From contig CM055092.1 in assembly GCA_029204225.1 (NCBI GenBank), positions 22,941,005-23,005,004 of the forward strand: a stretch of DNA of 64,000 nucleotides, written 5' to 3'. The position numbers were made by a program, and so were the translations under genes. Numbering within the stretch: position 1 is the stretch's first letter; each line of letters opens with the position of its first letter. Positions 23,557 through 34,253 of this stretch are shown in pieces. The notes beneath the pieces were generated by a model. That model was not told where the DNA came from. It worked only from the letters and a program-made list of their open reading frames with translations, and made no database searches. Origin of the DNA: Diphasiastrum complanatum. Taxonomy: Eukaryota > Streptophyta > Lycopodiopsida > Lycopodiales > Lycopodiaceae.

Positions 23557-24902
23557 ATGGCGCCATCAAGAAAGCCATGCTCATCAATCGACTCTGTGCT
23601 TCTATTCAATGAGACAGATGATAATGGATTATGGGTGCCAAGAAAATACTCAAAAAACTCGTGGGTTTTGATGCATCCATCATCAAGAGGAGCATTTCAA
23701 AAAAGAAAAAGGTCAAAACTATCATTTCGATCTTATTGGAAGGCTAGAATTTTGGATTTCAGAACATCATCAGAAAGAATATCTATTTCTGAAATTCTAG
23801 TCAAAGTATATATGCATTTAGAGATAAATGTGCAAGGATTCAACCGTCAGGATCACAAATAAAGCAACCGTGAGTATTGATATATTTGATATTTTGATTT
23901 TTGTCATTCATAAATATCTAATAGTAAACTTGTCAATCTGATCATTTTTCTCTTGCTGATTTACATCCATCCAATATAAATGAATGGGAACTGAGTGGAT
24001 CTTTAGCAGGTGTGTTAGATTTTATTCACACTAGTATTGGACAGCTGCAATATCGAGGTAGAATTGCAAAAGATCTAGCTGATAGTGGGATCTTTTCTTA
24101 TGAATCAATGTACATTCCTGATAGAAATTTTTTTTTTGGACAAATAATACCAATTCCATTACCTAGAATGGATTGCACTAGATGCTACAGTTTCAGAATC
24201 ATTTCGTTGCAAGATATATAATGATGTAAAAAATCTATTAAAAATGAGCACGGGATCAAAAACAGTAAAATTGAGTTGGTTTATTTCCTTGAATATATTT
24301 GTGTATTTTTTTTCAAGTGTCAATGTACACAAAACTCCAACGATGTTTGTATGCAAAAATTTATCAGATAGTTTATTATCTGAACTTATGGATGAAGGCT
24401 GGGACAAAAGATCAGATTGAGAATTAGAATGCAGGATTAAAATGTCTTCCAAGTGCTTCTGTTATCAAATTGAAAAACAAATGTTGAGCTTATGCTTCCA
24501 TTATCAAAGATGGAAAAAAATAAAGCTAAATGAGTGCCACTCGATCAAGACTTGAAAGCCAGTGGACATTTAAAACGAAAAAATATTGAAATTATATACA
24601 ATGATGCCGTTTTGATGTGTGTTGAGGTGGAAGAATATTGGAGTCTAAACTACATCAGGCGAGAACTATTGCTTCTACAAGATGATGTACTTTCAGACTT
24701 TAGATTCATTTTCAATGGTAAACTTGTAAGTAACTGTAAACTCTCGATCTTTTATGGATAGTTTCAATCAAAACTTTCTAATACAATCTTTGTGCTAATT
24801 GTAACTAACTTTTTAAGCTTTATGCAGGTATGTAAAAGACATGAGCTCGAGATCAAATGCAGAGATATTGGCGAAACAATCCAAGTTATGGAAGAACATT
24901 AA
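23557..24902 (+). pseudogene. Unidentified host-like gene with intron, left copy
   Basis: Starts at ATG 23557 (MAPSRKPCSS). First part: basic segment (GAFQKRKRSKLSFRSYW) and SISEILVKVYMHLE. A probable intron (about 23865-23960) has lost its acceptor here (CTCTTGCTG; right has CTCTTGTAG). Next: VLDFIHTSIGQLQYRG and IIPIPLPRMDC, then a third segment to about 24500. The last part (24570-24902; VEEYWSLNYIRRELLLLQDD) crosses a clean intron 24726-24827 (GTAAGT ... TTTATGCAG) into VCKRHELEIKCRDIGETIQVMEEH. The last segment could be a ubiquitin-like fold, a guess. Stops between parts suggest decay or more introns. Family not recognised. Confidence 0.45.
24726..24827 (+). other. Probable GT-AG intron
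   Basis: Donor CTT|GTAAGTAAC, T-rich 3' part and acceptor TTTATGCAG|GTATG. Removing it keeps the frame from NGKL to VCKRHE. The right copy keeps the donor and acceptor at the mirrored place. Confidence 0.6.
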
Positions 24903-25101
24903 GATTCACTATCAGCAAATACATGCCAATCATCATGTCTTTTTTATCAATATAGAAAATTGCATTCCAGTATTACACTATGAACACAACCTGATTATAA
25001 GAATCTATATTGATATCAATAAAAAAACCCATAAACGGGTTGTTTACATGTAAAATGATTGTATCTTGTTTTTTGAGGTATAACTATTTACAAATAGATC
25101 T

Positions 25102-25281
25102 CTATTCAGTCAATTTTTCTATATTTTCTTTATCAGTATTAGGAACTAATAAGTGACCAACTCCTTCTATAATCTCGCCCTCCTTTGTTTTGGGAAGGGC
25201 CTCAATGCCTTCTAACGCAAGAGGAATCTCTGCTATAATATTGCCTTCTTTTGTATTAGGAATGACTTTTATTCCTTTTAT
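25102..25281 (-). pseudogene. C-terminal part of small ORF, cut by telomeric repeat (left)
   Basis: Minus-strand frame ending LTE at 25102, matching the right-arm ORF at 40111-40322 (PNTKEGNIIAEIPLALEGIEAL). Upstream it runs into telomeric repeats that replace the matching codons. Product unknown. Confidence 0.4.
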
Positions 25282-25333
25282 CCCTAAACCCTAAACCCTA
25301 AACCCTAAACCTTAAACCCTAAAACCCTAAACC
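25282..25333 (+). repeat. Interstitial plant telomeric repeat
   Basis: About seven CCCTAAA units in tandem, with one CCTTAAA and one CCCTAAAA variant. The right arm instead has 33 bases of ordinary sequence at the mirrored place (about 40111-40143). The tract therefore replaced sequence in the left arm after duplication, or was lost from the right. Confidence 0.95.
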
Positions 25334-25356
25334 TGAAAGGATGTTAAGGCAAGAAT

Positions 25357-25359
<3 letters not shown>

Positions 25360-25449
<90 letters not shown>
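25360..25449 (+). repeat. (TC)n(AC)n microsatellite (left)
   Basis: About 25 TC units (25360-25410) then about 19 AC units. The mirrored right tract has about 12 TG and 62 AG units, so the two have changed length separately. Confidence 0.95.
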
Positions 25450-25450
<1 letters not shown>

Positions 25451-27129
25451 CATGAGACATGTGGTACGTTTGGTGTGTTGCTTAATAGTATTCATAACAT
25501 TATAGCGGGGTTTTGGTATGATTATGAAGCTGGTCATTGGGTTTCTAGTTCGGATATTGCCATAGATTATACTAGAAGGTAACTTAAGTTTGAACTCATT
25601 CACCTCATAAGTAATCCATCTCAAATATTCTTTTCAATGATATGAATATTTTTCATTTACTAATTCTTGTGTTCTCTCCAATCAAGCAAACTTAATTTGA
25701 TTCAATATTTGATGCAATTTCCATGATCTATCTATGAAAGCTTGACCATCTTTTTCAATGATTTTATCATGATAATTTTGGGAATATATAATATATATAT
25801 ATAGCTCTAATGGTGTTTTTCAACCACTTTGAGCGGTAGCTTTTCCATGTTTTTCAATGGATTAGCAATATGGGATTTATTGTGCTTGTAAATTGCCATT
25901 ATGTTTGTTAAGCATGGAGCATATTCTGTAAACCAAAACAGAGACTGAAATCTATTTTATGTTGATTGTTTTTTAACTCAGACAGTAAATCAATGAATTA
26001 CTATTGAGTGTAAAACTATAGTTCTTACTGCAAAAGGTAAATCCGTTAGTCTTACTGCATTACACATTTAGTATACATAGACTAATCAGATTCCCATTCT
26101 TGAATTCCATTCATAGTCATTGAAATAATACACAGAATAATATTTACTCATCTTCTATTTGTATTATGAAGTGATTTAGGACATGAGTAAAAACAAAGAT
26201 GAGCAATGAAAATTATCTCAGTATTTTTACTCTGACTTAAGTTTCAAGAGACTGTCCATAGGCTAAGGTCTTTTCCTGAACAGGTCCGGTCCAATAGATA
26301 ATTCATTGTTTCAAAGTCACTTTGAATATTTTCTATAAATGCACCAAATTCCTTTCACACTGCCGGTTCCAATCTTTTACTTTGCCAGGTCATGTTCTTT
26401 ATTTTACCAATGAGTTGAAAATGAAAGGAAGAGGGGTCACAGGGAGAATGAGAGATGATTGTAGCAGAGGGATAGTTGGAGTAGAGATCTCAAGCAGGGA
26501 GAGAGTTCGGGTGAGGGGGTGATGGTAGCGCTGGCCGTGAGGTAGAGAGGGAGAGGGGTAGATCTGTGGCTACAGGCAAATGGAGAGCAGATGCATAGGC
26601 AGATAGGGAGCGGTGAAGGAGAGAGAAAGAGAGAGTGGCTGTTTGTGAGGAGGTTTGTGTGTGTGAGTGATTTCAAGAGAGAGATAGAGAGCAACGATTA
26701 GAGACTATCTTTAGAAAAAAGTGATACAACCATTTTGTCATAGAAAAAATAGATCACTCATTATGCACTGGCTGTGTGTGCAATTAGAAATGCAGACTGA
26801 TCAGCGGAGGAGGAACAGGTAGGAGCGCAGACAGAGTCTCATGAGAGAGAGAATTTGAGAAATGCTTCTTCTTTACATGATCATATTCCAAAGATCAATA
26901 AATCTGTAGATAGCATAGTATTTAACGCCAGTCTTTGGAGACCATGGAATCATCCACAATGTTCTACTATTCATCACAAATGAGAGAGAATGCATCAGAA
27001 GACTCCATGCCTCTCTTCATCACCAGAACACTAAAAATGTTCTCTGCTCATAACCAAGAAAACAAGATAAAAAAACCTCCTCTTCTCCGAATGAACCAAT
27101 GAATTAATTTTTTCCCCTTCCGAATGCCT
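25450..27129. other. No confident gene; low-complexity left-arm segment
   Basis: AT-rich at first, with a short TA run near 25787-25802, then purine-rich (GAGAGAG) at 26440-26700. The minus-strand Ser/Leu/Pro-rich frame at 26437-26694 is also open in the right arm (38684-38941), but reads as CT-rich, UTR-like sequence. Nothing else was recognised. Confidence 0.5.
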
Positions 27130-28087
27130 CCCTTTGCGTGAGAGAGGAATTCTCTCTATTGGCGTTAGCTACTTGCTTGCATAGTATACTGGATGATCAT
27201 ATCCTTTCTCTTCTCCTGGTTGTACTAATACGCAACCAACTGCTACCTATGAAGCATCACAGTGCACATGAAATGGTTTACTCCAATCTGGCGGTTGAAG
27301 AATAGGTGCATTCACCAATGCGTTAACCAAATCCTTAAATGCTTTATAACACTTAATAGTGATTTAGTACACCACTCCTTTTGTCAAAAGCTCATATAAC
27401 ACGAGTTCTATCCGAATATGTGTAAATGTAACGACGATGATACCTCGTCATTCCCAAGGATTGCATCTCTTTCGGAGACTTTGGAACCCGCATATTCTTT
27501 ATCACCTTGATCTTTGCTAGATCAATTGATAGACCCTCTTTTGAAATGATTTGCCCAAGCAAAACTCCACGTCTTATGCAGATAGTGCATTTGTTTAGAT
27601 TCAAACTTATTCCGAACTCGTAACACCGCTGAAAACATTTTTCTAAATAGTCCAGTCGATCCTCGACATCACCATATAAGCAAAAATCATCCAGGAAAAT
27701 TTTCATGAACCTATCAAAGTAATCATAAAATGCTTTTGTCATAACCTTCTGGAAAGCTGCTGGTGAGTTCTTTAATCTGAATGGCATTACTTTATAGACA
27801 TACACCCCCCATTCTATGATGAAAGCAGTCTTCTCTGTATCCTTCTCAGTGATCTATATTTGATTCTACCCACTAAACCCATCCAAGAAACTGTATAACT
27901 CATGACCCACAAAATGAAATGAGCTTACGGTAATCCACACATACCCGTAGATTACTGTCCTTCTTCTGTACTATCACAATGGGGCTTAACCATGGTATAT
28001 AGTCAATAGCGTATATAAAATCAACTCTCACAAGTTTCTCTATTTCGGCTATGACTCTTTCCACATGCTTTGGGTTCATCCTATAGC
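27130..28087 (-). pseudogene. Gypsy element G3 RT/RNase H, left copy, cut at boundary
   Basis: Minus-strand RT beginning inside the coding sequence at the arm boundary (28087). It has SPIVIVQKK-like and FLDGFSG-like pieces, then the intact stretch 27392-27805 with VMPFRLKNSPAAFQKVM and the catalytic IFLDDFCLYG, then SPKEMQS and the start of RNase H. Stops sit at Gln-like positions. The 5' part of G3 is present only on the right side, so the arm edge cuts this copy. Confidence 0.85.
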
Positions 28088-28489
28088 TTTACCATCCTTC
28101 GATTTCCACTTTGAATCGGATTTGTAATCTTCAAGCTTTACTTCAATACTAGTAGCAACATCCCACAACTTGTTGATGATTAGCAAGGTCTCTATCTTCA
28201 ATTTCGACTAGTAATTGGATCGATTCAGCTTATCTGCGATAAGATAGGCTTTACTTTGATAATCCATCTAGAATTTTTAGTCTGTCGATTGTATCGATGA
28301 TGTTAATAATGATGTCATGCTGCGCTATCAATAGAATATCATTCTTTGATTCTGAAAATGATGCTATGAACTGAAAAATATGATATCCATTTGATATCAC
28401 GAATGATGTCAAGCACTAGAGCTCTGATATAACAAATCGCTTTGATACTATGAAGGTAATTGCATATTAGAGAATATGCTCTAATACTA
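28088..28489. other. Spacer start with degenerate PBS complements
   Basis: Single-copy sequence just inside the left-arm edge. Three degenerate versions of GCTCTGATACCATG, the complement of the copia PBS, occur near 28411, 28440 and 28479. The last sits directly before TGTTGGAAAGAGG at 28490. No coding sequence was recognised. Confidence 0.4.
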
Positions 28490-29444
28490 TGTTGGAAAGA
28501 GGTGATGACATGATGACATGAGAGAAAGCAATTTGACAAAGTTGAAGTAGTAGGTAGACGACTTCATCGAGCGCAACGGAATGAACCTTCTTTCTTGTGC
28601 ATGACTACGCCTATAAGTGTTGAACAAAAGGCAGTAATAGAAATCACGTCATTGGAGGGTTTGCGGATCTCAAGGCAACCCTAACCCTAGTTAATAAGTG
28701 AGAGGGATTTGGTACCCTACATGTATAAGTCCAACCCGATGATCACATAGATATTTAATTAATTAGAAAGTCAATAAAAGTACTTTGGGCCTTTTTGAGG
28801 GACTTTTAATGTCAAAATGTCGAGTTAGTGAATAAAGTTGGGACTCCCACCAAAATTGTTTCAAACTCAAATTCAAATTGGTTCCCTCCAATTTTGAAAT
28901 GGATTCCCACTCTTTTTTAAGTTTGGATAGTTAGGGAGGTAGAAATGGACCAAGAGGATTTTGAGGCCAAGGTCCTCCTCTCTACTATAAATAGGGGCAA
29001 ACTCGAGTTGCTCCTCATGTTCATATCCTCCTTTCAATACAAGCAGATTGGTTCTCTTATGGAATGGATTTGTGAATGTCCTTGGTCTCTATCTCTTTTC
29101 CTCCATCTCTCATGCTTTTGTTGTGTTTGCTAATTGTTGGATCTGAATGTATTTCGAATTGCTATTTCTTATGCCTTTTGTAAGAGAGAAAGGGAGAGAG
29201 AGAAAGAGTAAGCTATCTTCATTGTGGAACGTAGTGTTAATGGATGTAGTGTTAATTGTGCAGTGTTAACGCTTAGGATTAATGGAAGTTAGAGTTAGAT
29301 GTGGATCTTCCATTCATGCTGAAATCTGAGATATGCTATCGCTCTCATGGGAACGAACCTACGCGTGACAGCTAACTTCATCTCCTTGATGCTAGATTGC
29401 TTGGATCTTGGGTTGACGATAGGCTAGGAAAGAAATCCACTACA
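28490..29444 (+). mobile_element. Gypsy 5' LTR in the spacer
   Basis: Ends CTACA at 29444, five bases before a TGGCACC-type PBS. It holds a strong promoter-like CTATAAATAGG at 28984-28993. A TG start at 28490 is possible but uncertain; it might also be an LTR of a minus-strand copia, given the PBS-like complement before it. It probably belongs to G3, whose gag begins near 34.2 kb, with insertions between. Confidence 0.55.
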
Positions 29445-29448
29445 ATTT

Positions 29449-29466
29449 TGGCACCGTTTTCGGAGA
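29449..29466 (+). promoter_or_regulatory. Gypsy primer-binding site in the spacer
   Basis: TGGCACCGTTTTCGGAGA follows the LTR end, like the Tat/Athila-type PBS and like the G2 PBS. Confidence 0.7.
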
Positions 29467-31571
29467 GCTACACCAATTTTTCAGTTTGCAGCATGTTTGT
29501 TGGATGGTTAGCTTGCATTAGGCATCTTGTCGTGGCATGAATAGTGTTAAAACTGTATTTAGGATTAGTTTGATAGTGATTTTGCCTGATATGAGTGGAT
29601 TTGCTTATTTGAAATCTAATTTGATTATTGAAAAAGAGAAGCTATTCAGTCACCATTCTTAAGATCCATCTGGATCTGAGAAATTAAAAAAAACAACAAA
29701 AATCGGTCAAATCTGTCAATTCTTGGTCAAAAGGAGGACAACTACAACAACAGTCAAGAACAATAGAATATTTTCTCCAATCGTGAAGACCGCCAAATAC
29801 ATACATGATAAGGGTCCATGCAATCATGTTTTTTAACAATACAAGTTGCTTTGCAAATCAGAACTCACCGAAGAACCGACTTCGGGCTACACAAATAATG
29901 ACTCTTTCTCAATATGTCCATACATGCTAATGTGTAATATAGTAATACGTCGCTCTAGTCGTAGTGCATACTTACATCGTGTACACAGGCATGGTATTCC
30001 CTAGTATAGCTAGGCCTTTGATTCGATATGTGATGGTCCTGCCTCATCATCTGAAGAAGAAGAACGTGAACTCGCCATTTGCATCAGTGCACCTTATGTG
30101 AATGAGTGCAAATTGTGAAACTAGCTACATTGGTGTACGTCATTTTGATGATGGAGTTGTACTAGCATTCTTGGATAGTTTTGCTGATGAAAATGAAGCT
30201 TTTGGAGGTTCATTATGTCACTCATTCATGGCCAAGTCATCAAGTGTTGATGATATCTTGTCGCAAGATGGAGTTCATGGAGTTTTATGGTGAATACATG
30301 GCCAGAAAGGACAAAATTGGAGGAGACAAGCAAGCAAGTGGTCATCACTCACATTTATTGTTTGGTTGCTGTTATTTTCTAGAGAGTTCAAAGTGTTAAG
30401 CGTGGAGGAATCATTACATTTACATTCTATTTGGTTCTTCATGTTCTAGTTACTTCTTGACACGTAAAATTGATGTAAAAAATACTGAAGCATCCCATGT
30501 GGACACTATTCTCTATATCAATTATGGAAGTTACTATAAAACCATAGAAAGGAGGTCTTAACTTAGTATGGATATCATTCTTAAAATGAATCAAAGCTGT
30601 GTGGTAAAACTAGTTGAAGGGGGGTTGTGAAAAATGTCAACTAAGTTTATTTGAGTTAATTTGGCAATTTGGAGGCCAAAGTGAAATTTTTACTTAGAGA
30701 TACATTTCTTAATGTCAATAAGGTCTAAAAATAGTGTAATTTCTACTTTTAACAAGTATCTAAGTGGATAAGGTCGGATTTAGAGCTACTACTATTGGTA
30801 GTTGACATACATTGAAACTAGTCACTTATTTCTAGGTTTTTAGTGAAGTACCTAGAAGTTGCTATTTTAGGGCAAGTAACTAAGCGGCCAAGTGACAATA
30901 TGGCTGCTATAAATAGTTGTCAAAACATGGAAAAATCATTCAAATGTTCTCATTTGTATGGAGAACTTTTCTCTTTTGATTCTATGTCCATCTCTCATGT
31001 ATTTCTCTTGATATCTTTGATTTCTATGTTTAGAATGTTGATTTTATGGCTGATCTAGCTTTCACACGTGTGCAGTACTGTATATTACTACTGATGTATG
31101 GAAAGGGACAATACTAAGTCATATATAAGTGTTTATAATCAGATCTTTGCGCATTTCTAGCTTCTAGAATGCATAACGTAGTGATTTCTAGAAATCTTCT
31201 AGCTATTTCTAGATGTGCAACCAAATTTGGCTAAAAATCATTGATCCACTCATGTGTTTTGGATTTGTATTTTTTTACAGATACATCTACACAAATCAAA
31301 ATAAATATACATAGATCTACATCTATATCCACACAGCTTTTGGAACAACATAAATGCAATGAAAGGCTGATGTCTACACAATGCAATGAAGCTGATATTT
31401 AACGCAATAAAAGATAGTATTGATTCAGTATGAAAACGAAACAGATGTAAATGAGTACAACAAGCTGCGGATCGAAGCCGCGTACTCTAAGCTATTTATG
31501 AGCGACTAAAATATAAGCTAGAATTAAGCGCAACTACTGATAAGCAATAAACATGCAATGTCTAATCAAAT
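29467..31571. other. Long stretch without a recognised gene
   Basis: Probably element leader plus older insertions. A TATAAATAG box at 30908-30916, in LTR-like sequence (about 30630-31050), suggests another decayed LTR. A 63-residue frame at 30102-30293 matches nothing I know. No RNA gene was seen. Confidence 0.4.
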
Positions 31572-31955
31572 CTAAAGAACTTGATTCTTGCCCTTGGAAT
31601 AGTCTTTCTTCTTGGTGTATAGAGCCATGGATAGGTCTTTGATGGACAGGCTGCTAGTCTTTCTCCGCATTTCTTCTTGAAGAAGATGACCGATCTCCTT
31701 TTGAAGAGTGAGGTTGGGTTGTGTGGAGATGATCACTACAAAGTGCTCATATGACTTTGGAAGAGAAGAAAGCAAGGTCAGAACAGCATCATCATCTTGA
31801 ATAGAACATCCTACAGCTGATAACTGTTCAAAAATAGACTTGAAGTTGTTGATGCGAGAAGTGATGGCAGTACAATCAGACATGCCTACTGAAAAAAAAT
31901 GTTGCCAAATTGCTCTATTTATGCTTGAAGAACATGCATGCCACCATACCGCCAA
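31572..31955 (-). pseudogene. Copia gag (UBN2-type) fragment
   Basis: Minus-strand frame with ITSRINNFKSIFEQLSAVG and LLSSLPKSYEHFV, typical of the helical gag domain of plant copia elements. No zinc knuckle or pol follows. It lies directly downstream of the eIF4E-like fragment on the same strand. Confidence 0.8.
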
Positions 31956-31956
31956 A

Positions 31957-32160
31957 AATCCTCAACCGTGGAAAAGGTGTAAACAGGGCATAGCGAGCTG
32001 CCCCAAACGCCGCCCTGGATTTAGGGTCTGGTTTGTCAAACCATAACGTCCACGCATTCTCCAAAGGATGCGTCTTGCTCTTGCTCACATCTAACTCTGT
32101 ACCACTGTCCTCCTGCGGTGGCTGCTGCTGCTCTTCTTGCCCTTTAGTTCCCTCTTGCAT
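31957..32160 (-). pseudogene. eIF4E-like N-terminal fragment
   Basis: From ATG at 32160: MQEGTKGQEEQQQPP, an acidic tail, then SKSKTHPLENAWTLWFDKP. That motif is the conserved start of the eIF4E cap-binding core, including the first cap-binding region Trp. After KSR the frame is shifted: another frame continues with GSSLCPVYTFSTVEDF, again eIF4E. The fragment stops there and runs into copia gag, so the rest of the cap-binding fold is missing. The purine/pyrimidine-rich stretch upstream (32185-32340) may be its captured 5' UTR. Confidence 0.8.
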
Positions 32161-32420
32161 TAGTACCACCACAGGTGCAAGCACTAGAGATCTCTCCTAT
32201 TAGAGAGAGAGAGATTAGCAAAGCCGAATGAGTGAGTGAGTGAGAGAGAGACGATCGAGTGGCTTGGGTGTGTGTCTGTTTCAACGCATGTCTTAAAGAG
32301 ATTTCCAGATAACGAATACAACAATGATGATAAAACTATGAGGGCAGGGAGCGGTGGAGTGCACGAGCGGTGGATGGAGAGATGGAGGGAAGGAGGAGGG
32401 TGAGGGAGCGATGGAGGCCA

Positions 32421-32484
32421 GGGGGAGGGATGGCGGGAGAGGGAGCCATGGAGGGGGAGGGATGGCGGGAGAGGGAGCCATGGA
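32421..32484 (+). repeat. Two 32-base G-rich tandem units
   Basis: GGGGGAGGGATGGCGGGAGA begins each unit, followed by GGGAGCCATGGA. Each unit has four runs of three or more G, so it fits the pattern of a G-quadruplex. Confidence 0.85.
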
Positions 32485-32650
32485 GGGTGAGGGAAAAGGA
32501 GGGATGGATGCATGCATGCGGAGGAGGGCCACGCATCGTGTTCCCCATATATGCATCCCCTTCTCATCATTTTTTGTGAAAAAAGTGTGTATGCATGGGT
32601 GAGGGGAGGAGGATGCATTAGTCCCTCACCCAAGAACAAAATTGTACGTA

Positions 32651-32654
<4 letters not shown>

Positions 32655-32714
<60 letters not shown>
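32655..32714 (+). repeat. (TA)n(GA)n microsatellite
   Basis: About 17 TA units followed by about 13 GA units, between the eIF4E-like and U-box/ARM fragments. Confidence 0.95.
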
Positions 32715-33011
32715 TATCTATAAATATATATATATTTTTTCGTGTCACATTCATGACTATGTACGGGTAAGAGGATGCACCCATGGTAGCATGAGTGCAT
32801 CCTCCTACTGTTTGTACTTTTTCAAAAAAGTAACTAAAATTCTTAGATGCATGCATGGGGAGGAGGATGTATGCATCACGAAAATGCATACACATTCAGC
32901 TCCCACCTAGATTTGCTCCATCGCTATTAATAGTAGCAGCTCCTTTCTGCTCCATCGCTACCATCAGTAGCAGTTCTTTTTTCTCTCTTTTCACTTTGTG
33001 TTTGCACCTCT

Positions 33012-33420
33012 ACCAAGAATAGTGAGAGAGGGGTGATAGCAGGTGCTGTCGCAGCTTCGATTGAGCATTTTCTCGAGGCTGATAAGCTGGATGGAGCAGA
33101 AACTCTTGCCACATTGGAATTGCTCTGTAAAACACTAGCGGGCCGCATAGCAATGGGTGGACATGCTCTATTTGTTCCTGCATTGGTGAGAATGGTCCTA
33201 AGGGTTTCAGATCAAGCAACAGAGTGCGCAATAGGCACGCTTTTAGCATTTTGTAGCTCCTCACAGACTGTTCAAGAGACTGTTATTAAAGTTGGTGTCT
33301 TCACTCATATGCTGCTACTCATCTAGAGTGACTGCACAGAAAGAGCCAAATGAAAAAACAAGGAATTTCCAAAGCTTTTGAGAGTTGATGCAAGAACATG
33401 CTCAAATGGAGGAGAGATTG
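33012..33420 (+). pseudogene. U-box/ARM E3 ligase C-terminal fragment (PUB-like)
   Basis: Frame with AGAVAASIEHFLEADKLDG, ATLELLCKTLAGR and GHALFVPALVRMVLRVSDQA, then after TAG (33324-33326) SDCTERAK, and after TGA (33351-33353) a weak ending. These are the C-terminal armadillo repeats of plant U-box E3 ligases of the PUB22-28 group. The U-box itself is absent. TAG stands for Gln and TGA for Arg in the family, both C-to-T changes. An orphan gene fragment, probably carried here by element activity. Confidence 0.8.
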
Positions 33421-34253
33421 CTAAAGGTAATGCTTTCTTAGAGCGACTTATGTTGAGAGTTTAGTTCATAATTTTCTACTTGTGCTCTTTTAATCATGTT
33501 TTAACATCTATGAAGGGCATCTGAATCGTCTCACTTTTATGTTTTGTAGCTAACAAAAGTTTCTAATATGAAGTTGGCTACTCTCGTTGAGACTTCGCTT
33601 ACTAAATATTTGCAGAGTGATATTACGTAGCACATAATGTCATTAATAGCACTAGGCTTCACGCTTCATACGATCAAATAGTCTTGGTGTGCGTTAGCTC
33701 AAATCTTGCAAGAAATGACCGTTCGGTTTTAGATTGAGTGTGAGGACCACACTACTTAGCACATTACAATGAGACCTCATTTGACACCAACAATATGACT
33801 AGAAATTAAGGAGCTCCTGGAATCCAAAAATAGGAAGCCTTCTTCCACGAAAACTAAAACTTCGATTCTCCATAGATGTTTGTGGGCCAACATTTGCATC
33901 CGGGTTTAATCTCCATGATGACATCTATTTTGAAATTTTTTTGACACGTTCTGCGCACTATGCTCTCGAACGTACTATTCAAAATGCACAATACATTCCT
34001 GCCATGCTCCAAAAGCAAAGTGATCCCAAATCTATACTCAAGTGGGAGGAGCACGCAGGCCGGATTTTCTCTACTCTCAACTCTGTTTCGGAGGTCCTCA
34101 TTTCCACGTAGGTTGAATCGATTGTCCAGTGGTCCTACTTTGCCCAAATTTTCAATTTTATCTTTCAGGTATGTATATCTAGTAATTTATTGTCTATAGT
34201 ATATTATTACTATAGCAAATATTACACCTGCGATTATCTTACAGACAAGAACT
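33421..34253. other. No recognised gene before G3 gag
   Basis: Short frames on both strands, none convincing. The stretch 33950-34200 could be the start of G3 gag in a broken frame. Confidence 0.4.

Larger units (their letters stand above)
32185..33011. other. Low-complexity spacer segment
   Basis: GA/CT-rich, G-rich and TA-rich sequence. Pro/Ser-rich and Gly/Arg-rich frames here are products of low complexity. It may include the 5' UTR or promoter of the captured eIF4E fragment. The repeats are listed separately. Confidence 0.5.

Noticed and set aside
26437-26694. Ser/Leu-rich 85-residue ORF, also at 38684-38941
   Set aside because: Kept in both arms only because the arms are copies; CT-rich, no recognisable domain, no gene context.
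30102-30399. Two overlapping small ORFs in the spacer
   Set aside because: Overlapping frames of ordinary length for AT-rich DNA, no motif, single copy, no start context that favours one.
32184-32639. Pro/Ser/His-rich and Gly/Arg-rich ORFs on both strands
   Set aside because: Low-complexity sequence is open in several frames at once, with no domain; better read as UTR or repeat.
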